Under the pieces are notes generated by a model, which saw nothing but the letters and a program-made list of their open reading frames with translations, was not told the DNA's origin and searched no databases. The position numbers and the translations under genes are program-made. Source: Nereocystis luetkeana (lineage: Eukaryota > Sar > Phaeophyceae > Laminariales > Laminariaceae). From it: a stretch of 64,000 bases of DNA. Shown piece after piece: positions 34,801-46,246 of this stretch. How positions within the stretch are numbered: position 1 is the stretch's first letter; every line of letters starts with the position of its first letter. The stretch is from assembly GCA_031213475.1 (NCBI GenBank), contig JARUPZ010000005.1, positions 9,048,988-9,112,987 of the forward strand, written 5' to 3'.

Positions 34801-35160
34801 TCAGATCAGAGCGATGGTACTCGATTCGGGTAGCGCCCTCCTCGCCTGGTCTCCTAGCGGCCAAGTAAGGTCTCCTAGTGCCCAGTAAGGTCTATTCGTC
34901 TCGCTTTCGCTCACGGCAGCCCTAACCCTCCCGCTCACGTAAAAAAGTCGTGCTTGGGCTTGCTGTTGAAAGTTGAAGTATCCGCCGATTCTCCAGGCAC
35001 CCCTAGTGGAGAAACGACTGTGCCTCCCTCTCGGCCCGTAGCTCGAGGAGGTTCTAGTACGGAGCAATGCCACAGTAGGGGTGGTGGCTTGCTTTCTGAG
35101 CTCTTCGCATGAGAAGCTCAATATTACACATGAAACATGGCTACAAAAAAGAATGTTCAT
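34801..35160 (-). pseudogene. RT thumb/connection fragment
   Basis: The frame contains FQQQAQARLF and, further on, LTWPLGDQARRALPES, which follow the palm in the remembered family. It is continuous in order with the upstream fragments. A short unrelated stretch (35161-35287) lies between. Confidence 0.5.
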
Positions 35161-35287
35161 GCAACCTGACCAACGTTTTTATGCCCCGCAGCAGTGGTCC
35201 TAAACCAACAATACTACCAAGTAAAAGTATACCAGGTACTAAATAGTTGCTCATAAGGCAAAACATAGGGCAACCTCTACCGTGGGG

Positions 35288-36170
35288 TTAGTTCACGCCC
35301 ACTGTTCCCCGGTTGTCTGCCCTCCTGCAAGCTTCGAGGGACAGCAAGGTGAACAGAGCCCTTCTGAGGCAATTTGTCCTCCACCCGAGGGATTCAATGG
35401 CGATGAGGGCCGCCGCCGCTTGCTTGTCCGGGATGTTCACGAGGCAGCGCGCTAGGCGGTCCACGCCTTCATTCTTCGCTAGCTCCATTTCTCGCCCCAG
35501 CACGTACTCGTCTGTGCTGACTGGGGCACCAACCACCGTCACCCCTCACCTTCGCCTGCAACGCGGACAGCAACGCTTCCCAGGAGTGAAATCTCCTCGG
35601 CCGTCGGGGCGTGTCGTTTCGGTGGTGGTGGCACGGTGTTGGCAGGGTTGACTATGATGCCGATGTCGTCTAGCTCTCGCCGGAGGAAGGCAAATGCTTC
35701 AACCGTGGTGACCGTGACCCCCATAAGGCTGAGAGAAACGTCGTTCATGTACGCGAAGGTTCCCACTCCTGCCTGTCTCAGCTCCTCTCTGAAACGCTTC
35801 AGCCCCGGTCGCAGTACCAGGGTAGAACGTCGCCGGTTTCATGGGATCCCCATGTTGGATACTGCAGGAGCAAGCGATCGTCCTGGTTTCCCCCGAGTCC
35901 ATCCGAAAAAACACGCCAGATGAGGTTTTGTGCCCTAAAAAGTTGACCAATAGCGGCATAAGCGCTGGCAGGCAGTTTGCCATCTCCGCAAGCACTACCG
36001 TCCTTCTCACAGTGGCAAATGAATGGAAGCAGTCGGTGATAAGGAGCCAGTTGCCCGCCTCGTGTAGCGTTCGTGCGTTTAGTCCCACATGCTCCGCTCC
36101 TCTGGGCACGGCCATCCTTAAACTGCCTCACATCTCGGTTGACCTCCTCCAACCGTGGCCGCCGTTGTAG
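35288..36170 (-). pseudogene. Reverse transcriptase palm, catalytic box mutated
   Basis: Frame 35699-36115 has motif A with ITDC (Asp codon 36032-36034), a segment FFRMDSGETRTIAC, and a motif B-like QHGDPMKP near 35845-35860. After a frameshift, 35539-35766 carries FAYMNDVSL: the YxDD box reads YMND (35740-35751), so the first active-site Asp is Asn. Then comes RRELDDIGIIVNP and, after another shift, 35288-35542 with VVGAPVSTDEYVL and DKQAAAALIAIESLG. In live elements this domain copies element RNA into DNA. At least three frameshifts and the Asp-to-Asn change mean this copy is dead. Confidence 0.75.
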
Positions 36171-36269
36171 AATAGCCCCAGCGGGGACGAGGCTTCTTCA
36201 TATCATGCCCACGCGAATCGGCCGACCCTTTTCTCGCAACGCGATGAAATTCGATCGCGGCGAGAGCTG

Positions 36270-36985
36270 CTAGAACTCTGGCGAGAGCGCGTCCGGCTCG
36301 TCGATGCTCCTCCGACAATGGGTTGTCATGCCCCGGCCGCACTCCTCCTGCCCAACGCTGGTGTGGATGATGAACTGCAGGTGCGCGAACCATTGACCGT
36401 CGCTTTCGGAGCCCGATAGGGCAATGCGGGAGCTGATGACGCCGAAGAGCATCTCGCAAGTATCATCCGGGCGCCACGAGAAAACATTTTCATCTTCTAC
36501 ATCGGTGGCGCTTGCCAGCACTACATCCGTCGCTGCCGCGCACACGGCGACGTGGCCGGAGGGGAACTTGGCCACCAGCATGTTCCATGTCTCCTCATTT
36601 CCAGCAGAGCGTGGTGTTGCCAGAAGGTTACGTGTTGCCCACTTTGACCCTTCCCGCGTGGCGACACACCGAGGATGCTCTATCGAGCTTGGCCTCCCCC
36701 AAAATATTTATAGGCGGCATCCCGCTGCTTGGAGTCTTCTCGCCTGGGGTACGCCATCAACCGTGAAAGAGGGAGGAGTGTGTCTCCGCTTTCCACCGAC
36801 GTAAACCTCTGTCGCCTCTTGACCCGTTCGTCTGGTGAGTGGAGAAGGGCCGGCATGAGGTACCATGACGTGATCACCAGCAGGAGTGAACTCGGGGTCA
36901 CCAAGTCCCGGCTCGACCGGTGCTCTCCCATGGCGTGGTTAAGAATGCCAAGAGCATGAACGCTTACAGGCGCGTTGGCGCTCAC
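36270..36985 (-). pseudogene. RT protein N-terminal extension, fragments
   Basis: The 36680-36985 frame carries a basic segment, VKRRQRFTSVESGD. After a frameshift, 36270-36581 reads WRPDD, then SSRIALSG and HLQFIIHTSVGQEECGRGM. In the remembered family these lie in this order upstream of the palm. The function of the extension is not known to me. Confidence 0.55.
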
Positions 36986-37027
36986 AGCTGCTGCACGTGT
37001 TTCCCAGTTGCGAGACGTTGCCCCAGG

Positions 37028-37505
37028 TCATCCAAGGAAGCGGTATCGAGCAGTGGCTCTACCCTTAGGCTGTTTGAGTCCCATCCGTATCGAAGCCCCC
37101 CTGCTGCGGAGTTCCTCGTCGCCTATGCCCCCCCCTCTCATCCACGCGACCCGATTGCGAAGACGCTGGTCTGCTTGGACTGCTGCCTCCAATGCATCCT
37201 GTCTTGGGCGCTGGGTTCCGCAATTGACTGCGGGATAGCGGAATGGTGCCGGTGCCACACCTCTCGCGAGGGTCTCAACCACACAGCAAGTGTGGAGCAC
37301 GTGGAGCACGTGGCACCCTTGCCTGCATGGAAACCGCAACCCTCCGTTCCCGAGCTGGAGTGTTACACGACAGACCCCGTACGCACCACACCTCTTCGGG
37401 TGTCGCCCAGAAAGGCCCGGTGGCGCGTCCCGTCCCCGGGCCCTCTCCCCGGTATCTAGGGGTATCCTCCTGCGTTTGCCTCGCTGTCTGGTATCCTAGA
37501 CCCAC
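37028..37505 (-). pseudogene. Possible 5' coding part of the RT element
   Basis: Two overlapping minus-strand frames are Cys- and Arg-rich. The sequence FPCRQGCHVLHVLHTCC could be a broken zinc finger, and the frame ends in an Arg-rich ATARYRFLG. The position immediately upstream of the RT fragments favours one element. No domain is certain. Confidence 0.25.
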
Positions 37506-38900
37506 AGTCGTTCATTACGGCTCCTCTTCCCTCGCTTTTTTTGGCTCTCCGCTCTCCCTCTTCTACCTCTTCCACCAATAGTCCGCGTCCCTCTGGTTTC
37601 CGCTTCTCCACCACCTTCGCCACCTCCCCTTTCTCTGCTATGGTCGCTCTGTATTCCCCTTTCCCCGCCGTTTCCTGGCCTTCTAACGATGGCGGCGCAT
37701 TACCCCCAGGCCTGAGATTTCGCCCCGTAAGCGTGTCGGTTCCTCTCCCTTGTGCTGGCTGGTCGTACCCCCCTCCCTAGTTCTTTCATCCCGCCTTGTC
37801 TACCCCTTTCGAGTGACCCTGCCCCCCCCGTCGTTGCTTGGCGTAGGTACTGCAACCTCGGGTGGTGTCGGCACGGCCTCAGGCCCTGTCCCGTTGACGT
37901 GGTGTCCGTGCTTCCCGCGTTCTGGTGGCTCTCTGTGGCACCCGGGGTTGCACTGTCTTCGCTGAAGCTGTCCCCTCCTTGTCGAACCGCTCTCCAGCAC
38001 CGATAACGTTCCTGTCGGCAAGACCGTCACTTCCACACCTGGAAGAGGTGCAGCAAGCGACACGCTTTCTCGCACCGCGTTTTGAACCCCGAGGGTATAT
38101 CGTGATACACGTTCTTCCCACCCGGCGTCGAGGCCCGTCAGGTATTCCTGGACCTAAGGCCCAATGCCGAGCCTTCGATTCGTTAACCGGGGCAAGAGGT
38201 GCTGTGATCGGGTACCGAATGTGGCGAACAACGCACGGGTAGCGGCCAGCAGCCCCTTCCCTTTCCCTCGGGCGGGGGAAATTAAGATAACTCGCTCGTG
38301 ACGTGTCCAGAGCATCGCTGAACAGGGAGCACAACATACCTGAAGAAGTCGGGTTCTTCCCGCGGGCACATACAACAAAGTCGAATGAGCTGGAAACGGC
38401 AAGTTGTCAAGGAACTAGCCGACCCCGGTCCTGGGGCGTCCTGCCGAAGGAGGTTGACGAACTGCATGGTGCTCTTTATCACCGCCCACCCCCCCCCAGG
38501 CTCGGTCATTGGCAGCACTCTCGAAATCTCTGCCAGATGGGGGGTCGGAATCCCCGCGCTCACTCAGAGCGCCACCCGACGTAGGGCCTCGGGTCTGCAT
38601 GCCCTCGTAAGATGCGGTCCGCTCGCTCCACCTCGCAGCGGACGCGCACAAACCCTCCGTCGGGACAGGGGACAGATGCCCGTATGTGATTGTCCCCCGA
38701 CCCCCCTACGGAGTCGTCCAGAATCCGACCGCGGTACGTGCACGATACGACGGTCTCCTCCCTCGCCCTCCCTCCTAGATGTTGGTCGTTTCAAAATTTG
38801 GTTCACGGTCTCCTGTGCCACCGAAATGGCAGACCGCCAAAACATTGCCAATTTTCCTCGTCGATGGGCACCCTACTCCGTAGCGCCGTCATATCGTTGG
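37506..38900. other. GC-rich unrecognised coding-like stretch
   Basis: Long overlapping frames occur on both strands because AT-rich stops are rare here. On the minus strand, fragments near 38282-38563 and 38620-38870 look protein-like, with a Trp-rich patch near 38870 and an acidic/basic helix near 38640. I cannot name a family. It may be the first protein of the RT element or an older insertion. Confidence 0.25.
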
Positions 38901-39161
38901 TAGATTCTCGGTAGTATTTCTACGAGGAGGAGCGTTTTTCCGACGGGGCGGCTCATTCCTCTCTCGTCTGTCTACCCCAAACCGGTCGTCTCCCTTGTCA
39001 CAGACCCCCTATGCGTTTTCCACGACGCACTCTGTGTGAGAAAGCCGACCGGCGAGAGCGAACCATTATAGCCGCTCCCCACAAGTCCCGCACGGAACTT
39101 CCACCTATGGTTGCTGAGAGGTCGCGCCATGCCATTCTCCGTCGACGCCCTCCCCTCCTCT

Positions 39162-39560
39162 CTAGGTTGCATTCCACGACAAATCTGTCATTCCAGTTGG
39201 GGTTGTGAACCTTCCGGAGGGGCGGGGCTCAGCTGCGGTGACCCTAACATCTGTGGCTCTCACTCCTGCCGTGTACGCCGATCCACCGAGGCCACGGCTC
39301 TGTTGAAGAAGGGCGTGAAGATTCTCCTCTTTGCGCATCACATGTAGGGCCGGATTCGGGCACGTGACCTGGCGTGTGAGTGCGCGTGCCACGTTGGCCA
39401 TGGCTCGGGAGGTTGCGTCTTCAACACAGCCTAGGGCACAACGGTGGTTCACATCGCATCAGCACAAGCACGTGCACGAAGGTGGTCTCCTCCACCAACC
39501 CGTGACAAATGCGGCACGTCACTCACCCTTCCTTGCCGTCCGGAATGCCCCTGGTGGATG
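39162..39560 (-). pseudogene. Cys/His-containing fragment, minus strand
   Basis: In the frame of the open stretch that follows, the minus strand reads CRICHG, an acidic VEETT, then VHVL and a further Cys, a C-x2-C-H-C layout like the zinc fingers that close many non-LTR RT proteins. It is crossed by stops. The 39162-39452 frame is another fragment. The zinc-finger reading is inference from spacing alone. Confidence 0.25.
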
Positions 39561-39609
39561 CCCCCCCTCCGGTATCGCTCGCCACCGCTCGCCATGTGGC
39601 GCCACCGCC

Positions 39610-40680
39610 TTGGCCATAGCCTTTTTGCTGTGTTGTCGGAGTGCTTCTGTGTCGGTTTATTCGAATGTTACGATCGCTCTGCACGCCGGACAACGTAGGT
39701 TGACCACCGCTCCGACGCGGAGGGCGGCGTAGAACGGTTGGTAGAGTCGGTGAGGGAAGCTACCTAGATGGACTCTCGGGGTCGCCAGGTGGTTAGCAGC
39801 ACAACAAGAAATACTCCCGGACCTCCTGTCGAGACTTCCTACCCTCTGAGGGCGTCGGCGCCGCCACCGCCGGCCTCCAAAGTCGCCATAGACCCCGAAG
39901 TCCTCTTCTCCAGCTCCTCCGCGGACGTCGTCGATGACAGCCTTGGTAGCGGTAACTGCGCTGGCCTGGTCGCTGACGTCGGTAACGCGCCGGGCGCCAG
40001 GACCGCCCCCGGTGCCAAAAGTGGCATCCCTGTCGAGGGGGGCACAGCCGTCGGCAACGACTGCCGTGGGAATTTCACTGGTGGCGTCAGGGGTGGCCTG
40101 GAAGACGGTGACGCAGTCGGCGGTGGATGCGGCATCGCCGACGGAGGCCGTGGTGGCGGTTGGGACCGCCCCGTAGGCAAACGCTTCCTTGGACGCGACT
40201 TGGACACCTCCGGTTGCGCCGTAGGCGGTTTGATAGGCGCCTCCTCGAGTGACTGCAGCGACGGCTCTGGGGGCGTGGGAAGTCTTCTTCCGGGAGCGGG
40301 TTGCAGACTCGCTGCCACAGGGGTCGGGGGGTGAATGCCCGTATTGGCGTATTGCGAGGAGCACGAGGAGTTTGGCTCTCGGACCGGTGCAGGTTCCATC
40401 CGTGGCAGGGGCGGCGGAGCCTTCGGCATCATCCAGTCCAGCTTTTTCTCTCGACTGTGTGCCCGCGGACGAAAGAGCCTCAAACGACATCCTCGGCTGG
40501 GCGGGCGACGTTGGTGACCGACGTTCTGGCGGCGGAGATACCGTCTCCATCAGCAACGACAAAGTCTCCTCGACAGGTACTCCCGACCACCCCAGGGAGT
40601 TGGTAGGCGTGGGAGATGGCCCCAGTCTCGTTGCTGCCGGTGACCCCAGAGTCCCCTTCCTCGATTGTGCTGGAAGAGGC
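39610..40680 (-). pseudogene. Proline/alanine-rich frame ending in CxxC motif
   Basis: A 401-codon minus-strand frame (39657-40862) begins inside the E repeat, so its annotated start is not real. From about 40680 the reading is low-complexity Ala/Gly/Thr. An overlapping frame (39839-40483) is strongly Pro-rich with PPTP and PPPRPPS, and may be the original one. Near 39670 the long frame ends with LRCPACRAIV, and the same frame continues past one stop with an LRQH segment, together C-x2-C-x12-H-like. It could be a gag-like or ORF1 protein of the minus-strand element. Confidence 0.3.
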
Positions 40681-40684
40681 GCCC

Positions 40685-41195
40685 AGGGGGGAGGGGCGTA
40701 CCCGATATCATGCATGGCCGTAGTCGTATGACCATAGACCCTCGCATCCCTACTATACCGGGACGGAGCACATCGGGCTTTCACTGACCAGGCAGACACT
40801 GCTTGCACCAAGCGCGAAGCGCCGTGATGTGTCATGCGAGCCGCATGAAGAGTGAGCTGCATTCTACTGAGAAACGCTTTTAAGGAGGATTTTCTCGCGC
40901 ATGGATGAGAGCTTCAAGGAGTTAATATATTCTCCGGTGTGGCCACTTCCAGAGACATCAATGGGGGTACTATGTAACTGCCTCGTGGGTGTCTTACCAT
41001 AAATACTGCGTGATGCTGTAATTCCCCTTGTGCGGAGAAAAGGATCTCCACCCGCAAAAAAATGATCTAACTCAACCACCAGCTTTGACCGACCGCCAAA
41101 ACAAAACGGTACCCTGGTTGTCTAGCTCAAATAGTGAGCGGTATGTTTTACAGTGTCGCTGCCAACCGACGACAACTCAATGGGGTCGTATGTTT
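40685..41195 (-). repeat. Repeat E, copy 8
   Basis: A near-complete copy of about 511 bp at the right edge of the RT-bearing region, inverted relative to copy 6. The start of the 401-codon frame at 40862 lies in it. Confidence 0.85.
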
Positions 41196-41304
41196 TTTCT
41201 TCCACCGTGTCACCTCGCCGCTCATGCCTTGCTGTACCTCCCCTGTATAGCGATACGAGTGGTGGCGCTTCCCCGTTCACCCCTGTTCCCGGCTTGATGC
41301 GGCC

Positions 41305-42053
41305 CTAAGGCGGCGGTGATCGTCCCTCCCCCACCCTCTTTCGTCTCCGTTGGGGTATGCGAGTCTCCTGCAACGACTTCCCCCTAACAGAGTCCACGCC
41401 CATGCGGTCATCGTGCTCTGCGGTCGCCATGCTCAGGTGTCGTTGGCCAAATGTTGCTCCCTTACGGGGGAGACGGGCGTTGGGCTTGGCCAAGGCCCGA
41501 CGGTCCTCGAGTCCCTTGAGCCTGGCGCGGTACCAGGAAGCAGCGAGGAAGGCCACATTGATCTCATTTTTGTTAAACTCGTCAGCAAGGAGCGTTCTGT
41601 TATCTACTGTAGCTGACTTTCTTGTCTGTGTGGAACTCCTCTGAAGCCCACGCCACGTAGTCCACGGCACGACAGGGATCTTGAGACCCCGGAGCTTCCC
41701 CCTCCGGCAACGGAAAAGGGACCCCACTTCCTCACTCCCGCGGCCCCTCTCCATGGGGGCTGGGTCGGGCGCGCCCTCCAGTCCCCCCCCTCGCCCCCGG
41801 TGGGCCGAGCTGCACGCCGGAATTCCAGTGCGGCTCCCGGTGGCAAGGGGAGAGGGCGTGGCTCCCTTCCCGTCCCATGGGTGGAGGCGTCTCGACGCTG
41901 AGTGGTCCCTATCTCGGCGCAATTTACCCTACCTGCCGTGGTTTCTGTTGAGTTCGTTTCCAGCGTAAGGCCTTTGGACCGCGGGCCTGCCTTTTCCCCT
42001 GACCCCTCTTGCAGTCGACGTTTTCCCGCCTCCTTCTCCCGGTCCGGCGACAA
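41305..42053 (-). pseudogene. Unrecognised minus-strand coding-like fragment
   Basis: The 41305-41922 frame is charged and lacks low complexity in its middle: LLADEFNKNEINVAFLAASW near 41540-41590. That pattern (Leu-x2-Glu-Phe then an Ile-x-Val-Ala-x-Leu strand) recalls the first strand-helix unit of LINE apurinic endonucleases, but the Gln-Glu catalytic pair is not there. Treat it as unassigned. An overlapping frame, 41604-42053, is Arg/Gly-rich. Confidence 0.2.
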
Positions 42054-43640
42054 TCCAGTCGGTCACCTTGCGACCCCGGTCCTCTTCCGCCCCTGCCGCC
42101 TGTTTGCGATCCCGACCCTTGCCCCATCGTCGCCCTCGGCGGGGCCACTTGTCGGTTCTGGAGTGTGGCGCTTGTTATGCGTGGCCGCCTGCTTCCTACC
42201 GTAAGCACCGAGCCTGTTACCGACCGGCACCCAGGCGCCCCCCCCCCGCCCCTGCACTACCGACCCTCATCCGCTCAATGGTTAAGCTTCCTGAGAGAGT
42301 GACCCCCCCCCCCTTGACAACCCCGGGCAATAGACCCGAGCGGCTGATGGCTCTCCTTGACGTGCAGTAGACGCCTGGTTCTGGGTGTCTCATGGGCAGG
42401 TGACCCCCAGTCGCGGGGGCGCTCCGGGGCCCCTGGTGGGTAGCAAACAGTCCTTTGCCGGCATCCTGAGATCCCTAAGTAGCAGGGGCGAGGGTGGAGT
42501 TGTGGCGTTGCTCCCGCCCGCAGGCCCTAGCGAGCGGTGCCTATCAGTGTTTTGGGCGCGGTCTTGGTCGTCTTGAAGGCCCGTTGCCTGATTCTGATCG
42601 ACTCCCTCCAAACCCCGGTGATGGAGTGCAAAGGGGACCCAGACCTACAGGATCTTTCCTCAGCACCGACTCACCCCGGAGCCTGCTGAGGAAACCGTCC
42701 CGGTTCAAGGGCTGACCTCGCTGTCCCTGGTCTCACTCTTACGAGGAAGGTCGTAGTCTGCTGCTCGCACCCCTCAGGTGGCGGAATTGCTGCTGGGTGT
42801 CCCGCGGCTGTTTGCAGGTACTCGACCACCCCCCTGCTGCACCCCCCTTGGTGCTGGCTGTGTCAAGGATGTTCTCTACACGCTCCTCCCTCCCTGAGCT
42901 GTGCCCCCCTATGACCATTGTTGATGTAGATCTCCTGTCGCGAGGCTTGGTACTCCTGCACTCGCTCGCATCCACGACGGAGCCGTCACCCTCCACCCTC
43001 GCTACACCGGCGGTGGTACCCCGACTTAGCCCACCACAACTGGCAGCGAGCGAATGGTCTCTCGCCATATTGAGTCCCGAGTGACATCCTGTTGCTGTAG
43101 CCCCATTGGAATGCGGGCCAGTTCCTTGTGTTCTCCGCACTCACCTATTGGTCAGGAGGGATAGCCCACCGTTCTACTCAGTCAGCGCAGACTGAGTGGA
43201 CTGGCTGAGTGGAGGGGTAGGTTATCCCTTCGGCCCAATACTACCCGCGCTAAGGATCATCGTGGAATTCCCGCGGCCCGCCGTCAGCATAACTGCCGTT
43301 CGCCTCCACTCCCCATCTCCTGTCGCGGGGAGGGGCTGCTCTCGCTGCTCTTGCCTTCCAGGTGGTCCTTCACCCCTCCTCACGAGGGTAACGAATTGGC
43401 GCGACCTGCTCGCCGTAGGGATGCGCCCGGACGATCACGCAGGCTGTGCCTCTTCCCCTCCCACCGCAGCACTGATGCTCTTGCCAATCCTCGCCCTTGC
43501 ATGGTAGGCGGGGTTGGGTCGCTGGGGGGGGGGGGGGGACGCGGGGTTCGGCCGGCCTAACCCTCCTCCGTGAATCCCAGCCGCTGCTCGTTTCGCCTCC
43601 ATTTGCCCTCGTTCTGCTCGGAAGGGCGTCCCTCCCCTTG
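42054..43640. other. GC-rich stretch, no gene assigned
   Basis: Many C and G runs produce short overlapping frames on both strands. No domain is recognised. At 43160-43215 there is a CAGTCAGCGCAGACTGAG palindrome-like repeat (family I), followed by TTATCCCTTCGGCCCAATA, also seen in variants near 14118 and 14330. Confidence 0.4.
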
Positions 43641-43648
43641 CCCGATTG

Positions 43649-43758
43649 TCTGCCTTGTCGGTGAAAACCCGACGTGCCCCTTCCCGGCATTGTAGGGATG
43701 CGAAGGTCTATGGGCATACGACTACGACCATGCATGATATCGAGTGCACCCTCCCCGC
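43649..43758 (+). repeat. Repeat E, copy 9
   Basis: The C-tract half only, directly followed by copy 10 in the same orientation. Confidence 0.8.
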
Positions 43759-43774
43759 CGTTCGCGTAGTGTTG

Positions 43775-44090
43775 ATGGTGCGGCACCCACGAGGCACTTA
43801 CATTGTACCCCAATTGCTGTCTCTGGGAGTGGCTACATCTGAAAATAAATTAACTCATCCAAGCTGTCACCCATGTGTAAGCCCGCCTCACAAGCGGTTC
43901 TTAATAGGACGCAGGTTACCCTTCATGCGACTCGCCCAACACCTCACGGCGCTTAGCGCTTGGTGCAAGAAATGTCTGCTAGGTCAGTGAAAACCCGACG
44001 TGTCCCGTCCCGACATTGCAGGGATGCGAGGGTCTAAGGTCATACGACCACGGCCATGCATGATAATGAGTACACCCCCTCCCCCCCTCC
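43775..44090 (+). repeat. Repeat E, copy 10
   Basis: From the GGCACCCACGAGGCA block to a C-rich end (CCCCCTCCCCCCCTCC) at 44075-44090. Confidence 0.85.
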
Positions 44091-44845
44091 GTTCGCCTAC
44101 CTCCTCTTCCGTTCCCCTCCCTTTCTTCCTCATCGGAGCGAACTCTTCGGCACGGGGTAGCATGGGGGCGACGTCTGCTACGATAGGGGTGACATGTTTT
44201 TGCCTTGCAAGGCAAATATTTCTGACCGACGAGGCTCCTTAAGGGCACTGAAGAACTAGTACCCAATGAGGCATTGTCGCGGGAATACCACTCAGTTGTG
44301 CTTCATGATAGTACTTAGATCGTGAGGCTATAGGCTGTCCATTGGGTTCGTGCACTTTCATGGTTTCTTAGCGTTACAGTTTTGGGTGCACCAGGTGAGG
44401 AAGGAGCCTCGGAAAAATAGGTGATGCGCCCCTGTCCCCTATGGTAGCGTGCATGCCCCCATCAGGTTCCCAGCTGGCTGAAAGTGAGGTTCATCATGTT
44501 GTTATTTCCAGTCATCAGCCATACCGTTTGCTTCGGAGGTGAAAATGAATGATATACATGCATGACACATATACGCATGTGCCTCCAATTGCCCCGTATG
44601 TATGAGGTGTGTGGGGAGTTTTCTGGTTTCGCGGAGAGGCTTGTTGTGCTTCAAATCGGTTTGAGATGTCGTACTCTTGTGCGTTTTTTATTGCAGGGGG
44701 GCCTTCAGTATTTTCTGTTTCTTCGTCGTTTTTAGTTCAAGATATTAGGTTATTACGAGGGGCTATAATATAGTATAGCAATCAGAACCGACTATGGACC
44801 GTATGTCAACACACCATACCAGATATTCGGTTATTGTTACTATTA

Positions 44846-44950
44846 TTACGGGGGACCACAGTAACTAGAACCAAATATTGTTAGTAAACATGGGGAAACC
44901 TATAGGTTTTTGTGTTTACCGTAGGTCCTATTTGCTATGATCCCCCGTAA
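44846..44950. mobile_element. MITE family A, copy 17
   Basis: Full length, near consensus. Confidence 0.9.
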
Positions 44951-45295
44951 TAATATGTCCCCCCATAACACTCGTCTCCTAAAATAATCCCCGCTGAATA
45001 GGCATGTCAGAGTCGAGAGTGGTATTAACTATTTCACCCCTTCATTCACCTTACATATAACAAAGCACATACCTGTTACAGTCGTAGCGGGTTTCGAAAA
45101 CAGTAAAAAACAGATACAGCTGTAGATCAGGATGGCGATGAGGATTGACCATAGCTGGTGTGATATGTTCCACGATAGGTACCCGGGATGGTGTTAGGTT
45201 GCACCGCACACCTACGGTAGCGCCCACCCTGAATATTCTTCCTGGATATAGAGCGATATGACTTCCTTCCGTGGTCATGGATTGGATGTATCTAT

Positions 45296-45401
45296 TTCGG
45301 GGGACCACAGTAAACAGGACCTTTCGTACACACAAAAACCTATATATTTACCTATTTGTACTAACAACATTTGATCCTATTTACTATGCCCCCCCCCGTA
45401 A
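45296..45401. mobile_element. MITE family A, copy 18
   Basis: Full length, with an expanded C run in the right end. Confidence 0.85.
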
Positions 45402-45416
45402 ATTTATTATAGTCTA

Positions 45417-45707
45417 TAACACATACGAGTACAGCGCATTCTCCAATCCAACACCTACCGAAACCCCGCCCATGTATAAGTTATGTTAGCCCACATAAAG
45501 CAAGGTTGTACAATACCTGGTATGTCGTTTTTACGTCACATCATCGAAGAGATATATGCAGAAACAGATACTTCATACGTACATATTCTGCTCCACATAT
45601 TAGTTTCGGTGTGCTCTGTCTCCAAATAAGATTATTCGCAACACGCCTAGTAATTCCTTGCGTTTGTGCGCGCGTGCTACGAGGCTTAGTTTGCCCACCC
45701 TTTCTAT
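45417..45707. repeat. 291-bp tandem duplication, copy 1
   Basis: It is repeated head to tail at 45708-45998 with a period of 291 bp. I see only about three mismatches. The unit carries one TACCTGGTA word near its middle. No gene is recognised inside. Confidence 0.9.
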
Positions 45708-45998
45708 TAACACGTACGAGTACAGCGCATTCTCCCATCCAACACCTACCGAAACCCCGCCCATGTATAAGTTATGTTAGCCCACATAAAGCAAGGTTGT
45801 ACAATACCTGGTATGTCGTTTTTACGTCACATCATGGAAGAGATATATGCAGAAACAGATACTTCATACGTACATATTCTGCTCCACATATTAGTTTCGG
45901 TGTGCTCTGTCTCCAAATAAGATTATTCGCAACACGCCTAGTAATTCCTTGCGTTTGTGCGCGCGTGCTACGAGGCTTAGTTTGCCCACCCTTTCTAT
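45708..45998. repeat. 291-bp tandem duplication, copy 2
   Basis: Second unit of the duplication. The 176-codon open frame across both copies only reflects the repeat (the same peptide twice), and no family is recognised. Confidence 0.9.
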
Positions 45999-46246
45999 TC
46001 TTCCTGGTTATAGAGCGATACGGCTTGCTTCCGTGATCACAAACTTCGAGGTAAGTCTGTACGCCCAACGCATATTCCAATCCAGCACAGATCGAATCCC
46101 CCGTTTGCAGTTTCGGGGGCGGGCGGAGCATGTGTTGATGGTGTTGTAATAGCGCTCTCAGACCGATTGAGAGGAGGAAGAAATAAGAGTTTCGAGGAGT
46201 GTCCCCATCAGTCAGCTCTCAGCAAGATGCACGCTGTACGGCTAGT

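Larger units (their letters stand above)
33780..36985 (-). mobile_element. Decayed RT-bearing retroelement, minus strand
   Basis: Consecutive minus-strand fragments, each in a different frame, form one ordered protein: an N-terminal extension, the RT palm, a thumb/connection region, and a Cys/His C-terminal domain. The whole order matches, from memory, an RT family common in stramenopile and other protist genomes; a database search was not possible. An E-family fragment (34446-34512) interrupts it. Inverted E copies at 33550-33657 and 40685-41195 flank it. No LTRs, apurinic endonuclease or tyrosine recombinase were seen next to it, so the class (LINE-like or other) is open. Confidence 0.7.

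Noticed and set aside
36424..36804. Plus-strand genes across 34.0-37.5 kb
   Set aside because: These open frames are antisense to the RT fragments, whose minus-strand motifs are far more convincing.
39657..40862. A 401-codon intact gene
   Set aside because: The start codon and first 55 residues come from repeat E, the middle is low complexity, and a competing Pro-rich frame overlaps. Kept only as a pseudogene fragment.
41540..41590. LINE apurinic endonuclease
   Set aside because: One strand-helix pattern fits, but the catalytic Gln-Glu, Asp and His residues are not visible, so it is listed only as unrecognised.
45417..45998. LTR pair of a small element
   Set aside because: The two units are directly adjacent with no internal sequence, so it is a tandem duplication.
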